This document shows, piece after piece, positions 42,001-50,721 of a stretch of 64,000 nucleotides of DNA; positions within the stretch are counted from its first letter, which is position 1, and each line of letters opens with the position of its first letter. The position numbers and the translations under genes were made by a program. Under the pieces are notes generated by a model. It was not told the DNA's origin, searched no databases, and saw only the letters and a list, made by a program, of their open reading frames with translations. This DNA is from Halovenus salina (GTDB lineage Archaea > Halobacteriota > Halobacteria > Halobacteriales > Haloarculaceae), in NCBI RefSeq assembly GCF_026410925.1, contig NZ_CP112972.1, positions 2,604,001 to 2,668,000 on the forward strand, written 5' to 3'.

Positions 42001-44089
42001 TGCGTGTCCCACAACTGCAGCACTCTCGGCGGCCGACCTGAACGTCTATCTGGCCGCGGGTTCCCTCGACCTCGTCGCCGTAGTCGGCGGCGTCGCCGAC
42101 CGACCGCTGGTTGCCGCCGGCCTCGCCGATAGGAAATAGGGTGTGGACTGCCGGCGAGAGTTCCCGCTCCTCGGATTTCTCCGGCCGACCCATCCGGTTG
42201 CCGATGCGGGTAGGGGCACGCTCGCGGACGGTGAAGGGTGCAATCTCGTTGACCACCTCGATTGCGTTCTCGCCGTTGTCGTACGTGTGGGCACGCTCGC
42301 TCAAGTCCTCAAGCGTCCAGGAACGGGTCAGGTCGCCATCGAACCCGAGCGTCCGGACGAGCGGCTCCCACTCTGGAATCACAATAGTATCCTCGCGCTG
42401 TGTGTGCTCGACCAGCAGCGTCTCCAGGGTCCGGCGAACGGTCTCGGTGTGTGCGACGACCAGCGATTCGCCGCCAGACCGACCGTCTGAGGAGTCGGGC
42501 CGCTCCATCGCGCCGTCGGTCGCGACCAGCGTTCCGTCGTCGATGGCCACTGCGAGGCTCTCGACGGCGTCGACGCTCACGTCGTGCCAGACGTAGGTGT
42601 ACTCGGGGTGGAGGGGTGCGTCGTACTCCTCGGCCCACTCCAGTGCCTCCTCGGGTGTCGGTGACTCGAGGTCTACGTCGGTGCTATCACGCATCGCCTG
42701 GACGGGCACTCCCGCCTGCTCGAACTCCTGGACCCACCACTCGAAGACGTAGGAGGCTGGCGCAAGCGGGTGGTTGTTCTCGACAAACTCGCCGTAGTTG
42801 ACGAGATACTCCCCCAGATCGAGGATACGCTCGACGCCGTTGCGAATCTCGACTGCCTCCTCGGCGTCGTCGATGCGTCGGACCTCGCCGTTTGCGAGTC
42901 TGACCGTCGGTCCCTCGATGGTGTCAACGGGGACGACGCCGGCGGCTTTGCCGGGCCGTTCGGTCTTTATCTGTGTCCCGGCCGCGAGGAAGTCGTCGAC
43001 CAGATGCATCGTCGCGGGGTGGACGCCCGCGGTAGCGTGTCCGTGGTTGCGCGCCCGCCCGTATCGAAGTCGGAACCCACCGGACTCGCTGGGGTGTGAG
43101 AAGACTGGTCGGCCCGCGATGAGGTCCTGGAGGAACTTCTTCGAGGGGTCGGACCGCGGCGGTCCGACCGATTCGGGCTCCTCGTCGTCTTCGGACTCGT
43201 CGGCCGCCGACTCGTCGCCCTCGTCGTCCGGTTCGTCGGCATCGTCGCCGCCGTAGTTGCCGTCGATGAGGTCCTGGAGCCAGGGCCAGTCGACCTCGTC
43301 TAAGTTTCGCGTGTAGCGCTGAATCTTCGGGGCCTTGAGCGCGATACCCTCGCCGAAGACGAGACACATCCCGCCCCGGGCCGAGTTCGTACCGACTCGG
43401 TCGAGGTCCCGGAACCCCGAAACTTCCTCGTCGCCGGTCGCCTCACCGTCTAGCATGATTGGCATATGCTCGGCGATGAATTTCGCCTCCTTCTCTTTGG
43501 GGGCGTACTGGAGGCCGGTCTCCTCGTCGTACAGCGCTACCTCTTCTGCATAGCGGTTTATTTCGTCGTCACGGGGTTTGTACCCATCAATGTCGAGTAA
43601 TGCGCGGGCGTAGTCTGCAACGAGGACTGACAGCGCCTGTGCGGTCCCGCCTGCCGAACGGATTGGGCCGGCGTAGTAGATGTTGATGAACTCTGTCCCG
43701 TCGTCGTTTTCGAGCAACTCGACGCGGTCGATACCCTCGATTGGTGCGGCGACGACACCCTCAGTGAGCAGAGCAACCGCCGTCCGGACCGCTCCCTCGA
43801 TCTTGCCGGCGCGGGTCTCGTAGTCGCCGACGCTGCCGTCGACGAAGTCCTCGACGAGCTCCAGCGCAGCCTCCTCGCGAGACATCTCGCCTTCGAGTTC
43901 GCGGACGCGCTCGGCGACCCCGTCGATACCGAGGATGTTCTCGACCCGGTCTGCCATGTCCTTTGCCACTGGGATTTCGACCTCCGTCGTGGGGTCGCCG
44001 CCGCGCTCTCTGGCCGCGTTCGCAACCGCGAAGGCCTCGTCGAGTTCACGTTCGAGCCGCTCGAAGTAGCGTTCGTCGTCGGCGTTCAT
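39002..44089 (-). CDS. polC: DNA polymerase II (PolD) large subunit DP2, intein-containing, with element-supplied C-terminus
   Basis: DP2 is the catalytic subunit of the archaeal replicative polymerase D. The 1695 codons include a 507-residue intein at 939-1445; the mature protein would be 1188 residues, normal length. Family features include IYYAGPIRSAGGTAQALS near 138, GTNSARGGMCLVFGEG, zinc-binding cysteine clusters (CCSCGTRTYRPRCPDC and CPDC pairs near 690-740), CDGDEDCVMLLLDGLLNFS after the intein, and a final zinc finger (CLGCGEKY ... CPECGG). The last eight codons (ATSLGDFM) come from the integrative element; the native QSGIADFM remains at 23866-23889. The small DP1 subunit gene is not in this window. 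Confidence 0.96.
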   Translation of the reverse strand: MNADDERYFERLERELDEAFAVANAARERGGDPTTEVEIPVAKDMADRVENILGIDGVAERVRELEGEMSREEAALELVEDFVDGSVGDYETRAGKIEGAVRTAVALLTEGVVAAPIEGIDRVELLENDDGTEFINIYYAGPIRSAGGTAQALSVLVADYARALLDIDGYKPRDDEINRYAEEVALYDEETGLQYAPKEKEAKFIAEHMPIMLDGEATGDEEVSGFRDLDRVGTNSARGGMCLVFGEGIALKAPKIQRYTRNLDEVDWPWLQDLIDGNYGGDDADEPDDEGDESAADESEDDEEPESVGPPRSDPSKKFLQDLIAGRPVFSHPSESGGFRLRYGRARNHGHATAGVHPATMHLVDDFLAAGTQIKTERPGKAAGVVPVDTIEGPTVRLANGEVRRIDDAEEAVEIRNGVERILDLGEYLVNYGEFVENNHPLAPASYVFEWWVQEFEQAGVPVQAMRDSTDVDLESPTPEEALEWAEEYDAPLHPEYTYVWHDVSVDAVESLAVAIDDGTLVATDGAMERPDSSDGRSGGESLVVAHTETVRRTLETLLVEHTQREDTIVIPEWEPLVRTLGFDGDLTRSWTLEDLSERAHTYDNGENAIEVVNEIAPFTVRERAPTRIGNRMGRPEKSEERELSPAVHTLFPIGEAGGNQRSVGDAADYGDEVEGTRGQIDVQVGRRECCSCGTRTYRPRCPDCGDIAEAVYVCPDCDREVDPDESGRAECPDCEILADPTRTETIHLRQEYKQALDNVGERPSVFEKLKAVKGLTSEEKTPEPLEKGILRAKHDVSAFKDGTVRYDMTDLPVTSVRPAELDVTVDQFRELGYHEDINGDRLEHPDQLVELNVQDIVLSDGAAEHMLQTADFVDDLLTQYYGLDSYYDFEERDDIVGELVFGMAPHTSAAVVGRVVGFTSAAVGYAHPYFHAAKRRNCFHPETKMWYQNEDGAWRYEAIESFVESRLDDPSEDDFGTLVQSLDTDVFVPSLDDDGTVVPKPVEEISKHPAPDHLVSIETRSGREVTVTPDHEIRTTEDGSFVSKPASEITDEDSLVKPLRLDCVGDDDPPRFDLLAEFLDCEIVPNDRLMVKGLEKDRLYALFEETLADGWDGQFYPLKSTAEHFEMSHKTLSNYLYRESVPATLLCNLLGSVERVLEWTPEDVSLGMKRDTTEVARFVNVNEQVATLLGYYAAEGFCRKQQTQKGTIHQTTICGTEQEARDFFVEVFEEAFGASPYPESETKVTVSGRLLRTFFDTVLDMGVHAHTKRVPQCVFDAPEAIVAAFLRGYFSGDGTADSTALSVHATTVSRELKEDLLALLTTLGISAQVTRTEPVPLSEKFPEYYDETTEKMSAESYVFTISSVDAVRFSETVGFHLSRKDERLQSQVTETATSGRRVFDGGHADYLEDDVKRTEIAGSETDAVYCLSVADTHNLVTNDLSENQCDGDEDCVMLLLDGLLNFSKTFLPDQRGGRMDAPLVMSSRIDPAEIDDEAHNVDIMREYPLELYEATRDLAETGEVEDVMTIAEETLGTEQEYAGFDHTHDTTDIAAGPDLSAYKTLGSMQDKMDAQLALSRKLRAVDQTDVAERIIEFHFLPDLLGNLKAFSSQEFRCLGCGEKYRRAPLSGNCPECGGDINLTVHEGSVNKYMDTAIHVAEEFGCRPYTKQRLEILETRIERIFEDDTNKATSLGDFM
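39030..39041. repeat. attR core of the DP2-targeting element
   Basis: TTGTTGGTGTCG, identical to the left copy 15,136 bases away, covering the DTNK codons of DP2. Sequence to its left (39002-39029) supplies the new stop and last eight codons. Confidence 0.8.
39755..41275 (-). other. Intein with LAGLIDADG homing endonuclease in DP2
   Basis: The 507-residue intein begins with Cys939 after AAKRRN and ends LVTNDLSENQ before the extein CDGDED, the known PolII insertion site. Splicing block A is CFHPETKMWYQ, block B VTVTPDHEI with the conserved Thr/His, and block F AVYCLSVADTHNLVT. The last residue is Gln instead of Asn and the penultimate is Asn instead of His; a terminal Gln is known from PolII inteins such as that of Pyrococcus abyssi. 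The endonuclease blocks LLGYYAAEGF and FLRGYFSGDG both retain an acidic residue, so homing activity is possible. Confidence 0.93.
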
Positions 44090-44512
44090 CTACAGCGGCC
44101 AGAGGTCGAGGTCGGTGGTCTCATCGTGTTCGCGTTCGAGTGTCGCGTCGAACTCCCGGACGTACAGTTCCCCGGCAAACGTCGTTGCCCTGTCGAGGTG
44201 GCCGGCGACGGTCGACCCGTCCTCACGCGAGAGGACAACGTGGGTGTGAGCGAACGGCTCGCCGTCCAGCATAGAGATGTTGCCGACCGCTGGCGTCATC
44301 TCGAAGTGCTCGTCGAAGGTGATGTCGTCGTACTCTTGCTCGTGCTGGTCGTAAAACAACAGCGTCGCGTCGGAGACGGCTCCGATACCCATGAAGAAGC
44401 CGGCTTCGATGCCCTGATCGGCCGCGAAGGCCTCTATCTGGCCGCGCCAGTCTCGGTCGTGGTCGAGTCGAGCGACGTACTCGCGTGCACCGTCGACTTC
44501 CAGGTAATCCAT
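44090..44512 (-). CDS. PPC/DUF296-domain protein
   Basis: The ATG at 44512 ([13 protein letters not shown]) gives 140 residues. The fold is marked by [36 protein letters not shown] and [14 protein letters not shown] with the conserved HTHVVL histidines. PPC proteins form trimers and in plants bind AT-rich DNA; in archaea their role is not established. Its stop directly abuts the DP2 start codon, so the two are probably cotranscribed, this gene first. Confidence 0.88.
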   Translation of the reverse strand: MDYLEVDGAREYVARLDHDRDWRGQIEAFAADQGIEAGFFMGIGAVSDATLLFYDQHEQEYDDITFDEHFEMTPAVGNISMLDGEPFAHTHVVLSREDGSTVAGHLDRATTFAGELYVREFDATLEREHDETTDLDLWPL

Positions 44513-44618
44513 GTTCGAGCAAGACGAGCGGTGCGTAAAAAACTGTTTTGTCAACCCACGATGTCGACAACCGAACGCAAACACCGCAGTTAAGAGTCGC
44601 CCGGTCGATCCGCCGGAT

Positions 44619-45176
44619 ATGGAGCTGTTTGGAGTCGTCGTGATGGCATTCTGGGCGATGCTGCCTGCCTATATCCCGAACAATGCGGCGGTACTCGCTG
44701 GTGGCGGACGACCGATAGACGGCGGGCGGACGCTGGGCGACAGTCGCCTGCTGGGAGATGGGAAGACCTGGCGGGGCACCCTCGTTGGCTGGCTTGCGGG
44801 CGCGGTCCTCGCTGTTGGACTGAATACGCTCGAATCGGGCGCAAGCGACGTTTTGGGTGTCGACCTGCCGACGTTTCCGCTCGCAGTTGCGCTCGCGCTC
44901 CCGCTCGGTGCGATGCTCGGCGATATCGGTGCTTCCTTCCTGAAACGCCGGAGTGGCCGCGAGCGCGGGGCACCCTTCCCGGGCGTCGACCAGCTCGATT
45001 TCGTCATCGGCGCGCTGTCTCTGGCCCTGTTGGCAGACGCTCTCGCCTCGCTCTCGTGGTTTGCGGATACGTTTACGCTGCCAGTGCTCGCTGCCGTGCT
45101 GGTGATGACGCCGCTGCTTCACGTCTCGACGAACGCGCTGGCGTACGTCCTCGGGTTGAAAGACGAACCCTGGTAA
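44619..45176 (+). CDS. carS: CDP-2,3-bis-(O-geranylgeranyl)-sn-glycerol synthase
   Basis: CarS transfers CTP to unsaturated archaetidic acid, giving CDP-archaeol, the precursor of all archaeal phospholipids. The ATG at 44619 ([15 protein letters not shown]) gives 185 residues with about five transmembrane helices. Diagnostic motifs are [18 protein letters not shown] and [11 protein letters not shown] followed by [15 protein letters not shown], holding the metal-binding aspartates. It diverges from the PPC/DP2 unit. All expected motifs are intact. Confidence 0.95.
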   Translation: MELFGVVVMAFWAMLPAYIPNNAAVLAGGGRPIDGGRTLGDSRLLGDGKTWRGTLVGWLAGAVLAVGLNTLESGASDVLGVDLPTFPLAVALALPLGAMLGDIGASFLKRRSGRERGAPFPGVDQLDFVIGALSLALLADALASLSWFADTFTLPVLAAVLVMTPLLHVSTNALAYVLGLKDEPW

Positions 45177-45276
45177 GAATGTAGTGGGTTCGGGCGGAAC
45201 CAGAACGCGGTGCGTACCTTCCCTTCCCTGTCGATTTCGAACGCTTCGCGCCTTCTCGCGGGATTCCGTGAGAATC

Positions 45277-46275
45277 ATGCGCACGATACACGACACACTC
45301 GAACCGATTGAACCGAGCGCCGCGCGCGAGCTATTCCTGAAACACAAGGCCACAGACGTGGGCGAGAATACAGTCCAGTCCTACGCGTATCGGACGGACC
45401 ATTTCGTTCGCTGGTGTGACGAGAACGACATTGACAACATGAACGACCTGAGCGGGCGAGACCTCCAGGAGTACCGGTTGTGGCGACAGGAAGAGGGCGA
45501 CCTGAAGAAAATCACGCTGCACCAGCAGATGAGCACCATCCGGGTGTTCCTGAAGTGGTGTGGCTCCATCGAAGCGGTGCCTGCGGATCTCTACGAGAAG
45601 GTGATGGTGCCACGCGTCCGGCCGGAACAGGAGCGCAACGACGAGACGCTAGAGGCCGAGAAGGCCGAAGCAATCCTGGACCACCTGGCGAAATTCCACT
45701 ACGCCTCACGAGAGCATGCCGTCTTTATGCTCCTCTGGGAGACGGGTATCCGTATCGGGGCAGCCAACGCTCTCGACATCAGCGATGTCGACGTTGAGGA
45801 GAAACAAATCAATCTGGTGCATCGGCCGAACCAGGGGACACGGCTAAAGAATGGTCGTGGCGGCGAGCGACCGATTGCAATTTCGACGGAGTTGGCAGAG
45901 ATGCTTGAGGACTACATCGACTATACGCGGCCTGAGAAGACAGATGAGTACGACCGGGAGCCGCTACTGTCGACATCTCAGGGACGAATGGCTCGGGCCA
46001 CAATGCGCCGCCTCATCTATCGGACGACTGCTCCGTGTTTCCGGGGGAAGCCCTGTCCTGACTGTACTGAGGGGAGCCCAGGGAAGTGTGGCGAGTCTGT
46101 GAAGCCGCATGCAATCCGGCGCGGGAGTATCACTCACTTTCTCTCACAGGACGTGCCTGTCGAGATTGTCGGTGACCGGATGAACGTCAGCCGGGACGTG
46201 CTCGACAAGCATTACGACAAGCGTTCAGAAGAGGTGAAGTTAGAACAACGTCGGGGGTATCTCGACAACGTGTAG
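45277..46275 (+). CDS. XerC/D-like tyrosine recombinase
   Basis: The ATG at 45277 (MRTIHDTLEPIEP) gives 332 residues. A SAM-like core-binding domain covers about 15-110; the catalytic domain has the first Arg in LWETGIRIGAANAL, the HxxR box in KPHAIRRGSITHF, and the Tyr in LDKHYDKRS. A cysteine-rich insert (CFRGKPCPDC ... GKCGE) lies between them, typical of this haloarchaeal group. It is related along its length to the recombinase at 51695-52774. No att repeat was found around it. Confidence 0.9.
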   Translation: MRTIHDTLEPIEPSAARELFLKHKATDVGENTVQSYAYRTDHFVRWCDENDIDNMNDLSGRDLQEYRLWRQEEGDLKKITLHQQMSTIRVFLKWCGSIEAVPADLYEKVMVPRVRPEQERNDETLEAEKAEAILDHLAKFHYASREHAVFMLLWETGIRIGAANALDISDVDVEEKQINLVHRPNQGTRLKNGRGGERPIAISTELAEMLEDYIDYTRPEKTDEYDREPLLSTSQGRMARATMRRLIYRTTAPCFRGKPCPDCTEGSPGKCGESVKPHAIRRGSITHFLSQDVPVEIVGDRMNVSRDVLDKHYDKRSEEVKLEQRRGYLDNV

Positions 46276-46339
46276 TAGCGCGTCGTACAAACAGTTCCAG
46301 CCGATCTACCTCTCGCAGCGGTCGGTGGATCAACTGTTC

Positions 46340-46501
46340 CGTAGGGGTGTGAACGGTGCGGTAAACATCCGGCGAAAGATAACTCAGAGTCCCCCGACTG
46401 GGGATATGAGTAACGGCTGGTTGGCACAGCCCGGAGTCTTCCTGTTTGACCGCGAGAGCGGACGGTTCACACCGAGAGAACGGGAGGGCTGCAAACCCTA
46501 A
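46340..46501 (+). pseudogene. C-terminal remnant of an IS200/IS605-type TnpB
   Basis: About 53 codons remain, with NGAVNIRRKITQSPPTG, SNGWLAQPGVFLFDRESG and REREGCKP before TAA. NGA-NIRRK is the end of the RuvC-like region of TnpB and the rest is the typical haloarchaeal TnpB tail. The upstream 85% of the gene, including the other catalytic residues, is missing, so it cannot make a working nuclease. Confidence 0.75.
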
Positions 46502-46502
46502 T

Positions 46503-46550
46503 ATCCCAACGCTTGGGATTCCTCCGCCTTCAGGCGGAGGAGGATGTCAA
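46503..46550 (+). repeat. IS200/IS605-type right end with two hairpins
   Basis: Directly after the TnpB stop are ATCCCAA-CGC-TTGGGAT (46503-46519) and TCCTCCGCC-TTCA-GGCGGAGGA (46520-46541), then GGATGTCAA. This hairpin plus GGATGTCAA ending is usual for haloarchaeal tnpB elements. The same region is where the guide (omega) RNA scaffold of TnpB elements lies, so a scaffold remnant may survive here. Confidence 0.65.
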
Positions 46551-46632
46551 GCGTCTGCTCATTACACTGTTTGCCTCCGAGTTCCTCGAAGAGCACGCCG
46601 AAGAACTCGGCTGCCGAAAACAGAACTTCCTG
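46549..46632 (+). pseudogene. N-terminal fragment of an IS4-type transposase
   Basis: The frame KRLLITLFASEFLEEHAEEL, then GCRKQNFL resembles the start of haloarchaeal IS4-family transposases as I remember them (LFxxEFLEEHAxELG). It is abutted on the left by the TnpB element end and runs into stop codons 12 codons later. The next 130 bases (to 46783) contain an acidic frame (EAYPDVEDDDSPAP) of unknown origin. Confidence 0.5.
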
Positions 46633-46783
46633 TCTCAATCCGTTCGAAGCCTATCCAGATGTGGAAGATGACGATTCACCGGCTCCTGGACTGGATCGTG
46701 ACCTCACCGATGTAATCGACCGAGCTTCCTTAGGCGATAACGGGTGGTGCCAATGTGTATAGTGGGTGTTCAATTCGATATCG

Positions 46784-47212
46784 CTAGTCGTCGAGTGGTA
46801 GCACACCAACGTCTTCGAGAAAGCCCTCCCAGTGGGGGTGGGTACAGGCCTCGACGAGGCGTCCGTCCTCAAACCTGTTGAGTTCGAGTCCTTCCATCTC
46901 TATCGTCTGGTGGGTCGGCTCAATGCCCATGTACTCACCCTCGTGTGTCGCCGTCACTGTCCACCTAACGGTGACCGCATCACCGCCGTCGCCAACGATC
47001 ACTTCGTCCAGTGAGTACTCCATGTCCGGGAACATCTCCCTCGTGTGGCGAATGAGGTCCTTATAGAGTTCCGAGCCGCCTTCTTGGACGCCGCCGCCCC
47101 GGGTGAAGACGAACTCTTCATCGACGATCTCGTCGACAACGTCGAGATTGTTGTCAGTCCAGGCTTGTTCGAAGAGTCGACGCATCTGTGTCGCGTTCTC
47201 GTGTTCGTTCAT
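46784..47212 (-). CDS. SnoaL-like ester-cyclase-family protein
   Basis: The 142-residue protein has the NTF2-like SnoaL fold: FEQAWTDNNLDVVDEIVDEEF, GSELYKDLIRHTREMFPDMEY, VTVRWTVTATHEGEYMGI and IEMEGLELNRFEDGRLVEA. Such proteins cyclise polyketides or are simply small-molecule binders; in haloarchaea most are uncharacterised. It is complete, GC-rich like the core, and isolated among transposon remnants. Confidence 0.85.
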   Translation of the reverse strand: MNEHENATQMRRLFEQAWTDNNLDVVDEIVDEEFVFTRGGGVQEGGSELYKDLIRHTREMFPDMEYSLDEVIVGDGGDAVTVRWTVTATHEGEYMGIEPTHQTIEMEGLELNRFEDGRLVEACTHPHWEGFLEDVGVLPLDD

Positions 47213-47718
47213 GGTTAGTGTTTGTGTGCTCGGGGAGTATACTCAGTCGTTCACATCGGTTTTGAGAGATTGTCTGCTTAGAGGAGGTGTGCAACCCAAG
47301 CAAGCAGACAATAAGATAGACGAAGAGTACCTGCTTAATTTTATCGTCAACAGCCTTACCGCAGCGTATCATAGAGACAGTTACAGTCGATTTACCGCGG
47401 TGCAACCCAAGTGACGACATGTTACTATTAGTATAGTTACGTAAGACAGTGCAAGATAAAGATACCATTCAGTGAGAGACCCCGGAAAATAACGGGAGTG
47501 TCATAGAGCTATTCGCATGGTGGTGTGACTGCTCCAGAAGCTGGCAGATAACTATAATAAGTTGTGCTGGTATGCAAGATACACGGCGCGAGTCTTGCAC
47601 ACGTGGTTGTTCAGATTCGGAGTCGGTCAGTCGGTCGGCACAGGGTGAGCACTGACCATGGAAATGTACTGTTTGTCAAATACTCAATAAAAGAATTGCT
47701 ACGGGACAGAGCCCGCTG
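47213..47718. other. 506-base gene-free stretch
   Basis: No credible gene. The sequence GTGCAACCCAAG occurs twice (about 47288 and 47400), bracketing an AT-rich segment of roughly 110 bases. Either a relic of a small mobile sequence or chance. Nothing else recognised. Confidence 0.35.
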
Positions 47719-50700
47719 TCAAGAGTCGAGAGACTCGATACCAGTAATTTCGAATCGGGCTCCTCCCGTCTCACTCTCGGTTACGCTAATCTCCCAGCCG
47801 TGGGCCTCACAGATCCGCTTGACGATGGCTAGCCCAAATCCTGTGCCGCCCTGGTTCGTGCTGAAGCCGCTGTTGAACACCTCCTCGCGGTCTTCTGGTG
47901 GGATGCCGGGTCCGTCATCGGCCACGTAGAATCCGTTCTCGTCATCCAAGACACCGACGGTGACAGTAACTGACGTTCCCCCATGGCCGATAGCGTTGCG
48001 AAACAGATTTTCAAACGCCTGTGCCAGCCGATCGCGGTCTGCGGCGAGTGTTGATTCTCCGTCTGTGATAACCGTTGCGTCACCTGTTTCAACATTGCGC
48101 CAACAGCCAGAGACAACCTCTTCAAGCACTATCTGCTCTGTCTCGCCAACGGTCTTGCCTTGCCGTGCCAACAGCAGGAGATGATTGATTATTTCTTCCA
48201 TTCGTGACAGCGCGTCCATCGCGTCGGCCAGGTGCTCGCTGTCGTACTCTTGTGCAGCCAAATCTGCACGTAATGTAGCGACGTTTAGCGGGTTCCGCAA
48301 GTCATGTGAAAGAACGCTTGCGAACTCGTCAAGTCGATCACGTTCTTCCCGGACTCGCTGTTGGCTCACTCGCAACTCGTTTTCGCGCTCGGCACGAGTA
48401 AGCGCTGCCGTCACTGACTGTGCCACCAATTCAATAAGATACCGATCAGTATCGGTAAACGCATTTTTTTCAGTTGTAGACATGAGTAACACACCGTGAC
48501 TGTCAAGAGGATGTATAATACTGCTCTTGGCCGGAGTTTCGTCAGCTAGAGTGCCGTAGTTTTCCGTATCTTCAATGTAGAGTGGCTCGCCCTGGTCGAA
48601 CACCTGAAACACGATTTCCGAGGCCATGTCACTCTCACTGCGGCTGTATACCGGCGGGACTCCTATCTTTTCTCGGACATCGTCATTCGCCGCTACACCC
48701 TCCAGGCACTCACCGTTTTCCGTGAGGAGGTGAACCCCAGCAAGTGGGGTATCAATGACTCCACTGGCAATATCAACAGCTATCTTAGCGATGGTGGTTG
48801 TATCCGTTTCGTCAATCAACTCATCAGTCCGCTGAACTATCTGATGAAGCATCCGTTCGTAGTTTCGTTGCTCAGTAATGTCTTGAATTGCACCCCTGAT
48901 AGAGGTGATAGACCCGCCCTCCCGTACCGGCACACCGGTCGTCCGCACCCAGCGGAGTCGATCTTCGGCAGTACGTAGTCTGAGCGTTGTCTCGTACGGT
49001 TCTCCCTTTTTGATACACCGAGTAACCAAACGGTCTATCTCAGGGCGGTCCTCGGGATGGTAGAACTCAATCGCCGATTCGACGGTGGGATTGAACTCCC
49101 CGTTCGGATCAAGGTCATGGATTGCGTATGTTTCTCGTGTCCAGACTTGCTCGCCGGTTTCAACATCAACTTCCCAGCCCCCGACACCAGCCAGTTCCTG
49201 GGTGTGACGCAATAGGTTTCTGGTCCGTTCGAGTTCCTCCTGACGCTCTTTGCGGCCGGTGATATCGTGGGAACTGACGATAATCCCCTCAATAGCCGGG
49301 TCATCCAACTTGTTTACACCACGGGCTTCAATCCATCGCCACTCATCATCTATAGTTTCGACCCGCAACTCGGTCGTGACTTCTTCAGTCCCGTCTTCAA
49401 GTACCTTTGTGAACAGGTCAAGCATTTGTTCACGGTCGTTTGGATGAATATATTCGAATCCGCTCTCACCTTCCACGTTGAATGGGGAAAGACTGGATTG
49501 CCCGCCAGTGTTGTGGAATTTGATAGTCCCGTCCGGATTCACGACTGCGATAGTGTCGGACGTTTCCTCGACGTATGTCTTGTACTGGATTAATTCCTCT
49601 TCGCGCTTTTTGCGCTCGGTGATCTCGGAGAAGATACTGATACACTCGCCGTGGCGCGGTGAAAATGCCGATACTTCGTAGTACCTGTCCAAGGGCTCAG
49701 AATACTGCTCGAACTGAGCTGTCGTCCCATCGAGTGCGACTTCGCCGAACACGTCGATAAACGGTGTGGCTTCGATTCCGTCGATGGCCTCCGTCGCTCG
49801 CTTCCCGACGACTTCGTCGGCATCCAACCCAGTCAACTCCTCGAACCGGTCGTTCACCCGTTTGTAGACGTAATCGATTGGCTCGCCCGACTCATCCGTG
49901 ACGATTTCTTTGACGCCGATCCCGTGAAGCGATTCGTCGAACAGCCCCGACAACAGCTCCTCTTGTCGTCGTTCTTCAGTAATATCCCGGATAATGCCGA
50001 CGCTACCATCGAAGCCGCCCTGGTTAACCAGTGAGAGTGTCGTCTCGTAGAGTCGTTCCTCGCCATCCCGTCCTGGCCCGCGGAACGTGAAACGTTCGCT
50101 TTCGCGGTCTTCATCTTGGAGTAATGATTGTATCGCCTCTGCTCCCTGTTTTACTTGATCAGGAGAGAGAAACTCCGAGACGTGCTTTCCGAGTAGCTCC
50201 TCACGGTCGTAACCGGCCCTCCGCTCGAAGGCTTCGTTGACAATTTCGATGTCGCCGTCCTCGTCAAGGACGTACATCGCGTCACCGGCTGTTTCGACGA
50301 CTGTCCGGTACTGTTCGCGCTTGCGCTCGTTGATTCTGTGTTCGACAGCGTTGTGAATCCGATTGGCGAGGACGGCAAACTGGTCCTCCCCACCCTCTTT
50401 CTGGAGATAGTCAGTGACACCTGCAGAGATGGCACGGCTGGCAACCGCTTCCGTCCCCTTACCGGTGAACAGAATCACCGGGAGCGTCGAGTCGTCCGCC
50501 CGAATCCGTTCAAGCAGTTCGATACCGTCCATTCCGGGCATGTCATAATCGCTGACGAGACAATCAACAGCGTGTTCGTCAAGTAACCCCTCTACCTCGT
50601 GTGGATCAGTTTCGGATATCACGTCGAACGTCTCATCCTCGCGTTCAATCATCGTCTTCGTCAACTCACCGAATTGCGGGTCATCATCGACGTGAAGAAT

Positions 50701-50721
50701 AGTGATTTGCTGGGATGACAT
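47719..50721 (-). CDS. Hybrid sensor kinase (REC-PAS-PAS-PAS-PAS-GAF-HisKA-HATPase)
   Basis: The 1000-residue soluble protein starts with a receiver domain (LHVDDDPQFGEL, phospho-Asp in CLVSDYDMPGMDG near 57, Lys in YLQKEGG). Then follow about four PAS domains (about 140-255, 265-375, 385-500, 510-630; repeated DITERK/DITEQR ends), a GAF domain (about 640-780), the H box FASVLSHDLRNPLNVA near 812 and an HATPase with FRNAIGHGGTS, ADDGPGIP and GGTGFGLAIVKRI. It would integrate several intracellular signals. No membrane anchor and no output gene alongside. Confidence 0.93.
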   Translation of the reverse strand: MSSQQITILHVDDDPQFGELTKTMIEREDETFDVISETDPHEVEGLLDEHAVDCLVSDYDMPGMDGIELLERIRADDSTLPVILFTGKGTEAVASRAISAGVTDYLQKEGGEDQFAVLANRIHNAVEHRINERKREQYRTVVETAGDAMYVLDEDGDIEIVNEAFERRAGYDREELLGKHVSEFLSPDQVKQGAEAIQSLLQDEDRESERFTFRGPGRDGEERLYETTLSLVNQGGFDGSVGIIRDITEERRQEELLSGLFDESLHGIGVKEIVTDESGEPIDYVYKRVNDRFEELTGLDADEVVGKRATEAIDGIEATPFIDVFGEVALDGTTAQFEQYSEPLDRYYEVSAFSPRHGECISIFSEITERKKREEELIQYKTYVEETSDTIAVVNPDGTIKFHNTGGQSSLSPFNVEGESGFEYIHPNDREQMLDLFTKVLEDGTEEVTTELRVETIDDEWRWIEARGVNKLDDPAIEGIIVSSHDITGRKERQEELERTRNLLRHTQELAGVGGWEVDVETGEQVWTRETYAIHDLDPNGEFNPTVESAIEFYHPEDRPEIDRLVTRCIKKGEPYETTLRLRTAEDRLRWVRTTGVPVREGGSITSIRGAIQDITEQRNYERMLHQIVQRTDELIDETDTTTIAKIAVDIASGVIDTPLAGVHLLTENGECLEGVAANDDVREKIGVPPVYSRSESDMASEIVFQVFDQGEPLYIEDTENYGTLADETPAKSSIIHPLDSHGVLLMSTTEKNAFTDTDRYLIELVAQSVTAALTRAERENELRVSQQRVREERDRLDEFASVLSHDLRNPLNVATLRADLAAQEYDSEHLADAMDALSRMEEIINHLLLLARQGKTVGETEQIVLEEVVSGCWRNVETGDATVITDGESTLAADRDRLAQAFENLFRNAIGHGGTSVTVTVGVLDDENGFYVADDGPGIPPEDREEVFNSGFSTNQGGTGFGLAIVKRICEAHGWEISVTESETGGARFEITGIESLDS

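Noticed and set aside
46446..46762. Frames of 72-89 codons over the TnpB and IS4 remnants
   Set aside because: They cross the end hairpins and change frame relative to the recognisable TnpB and transposase fragments.
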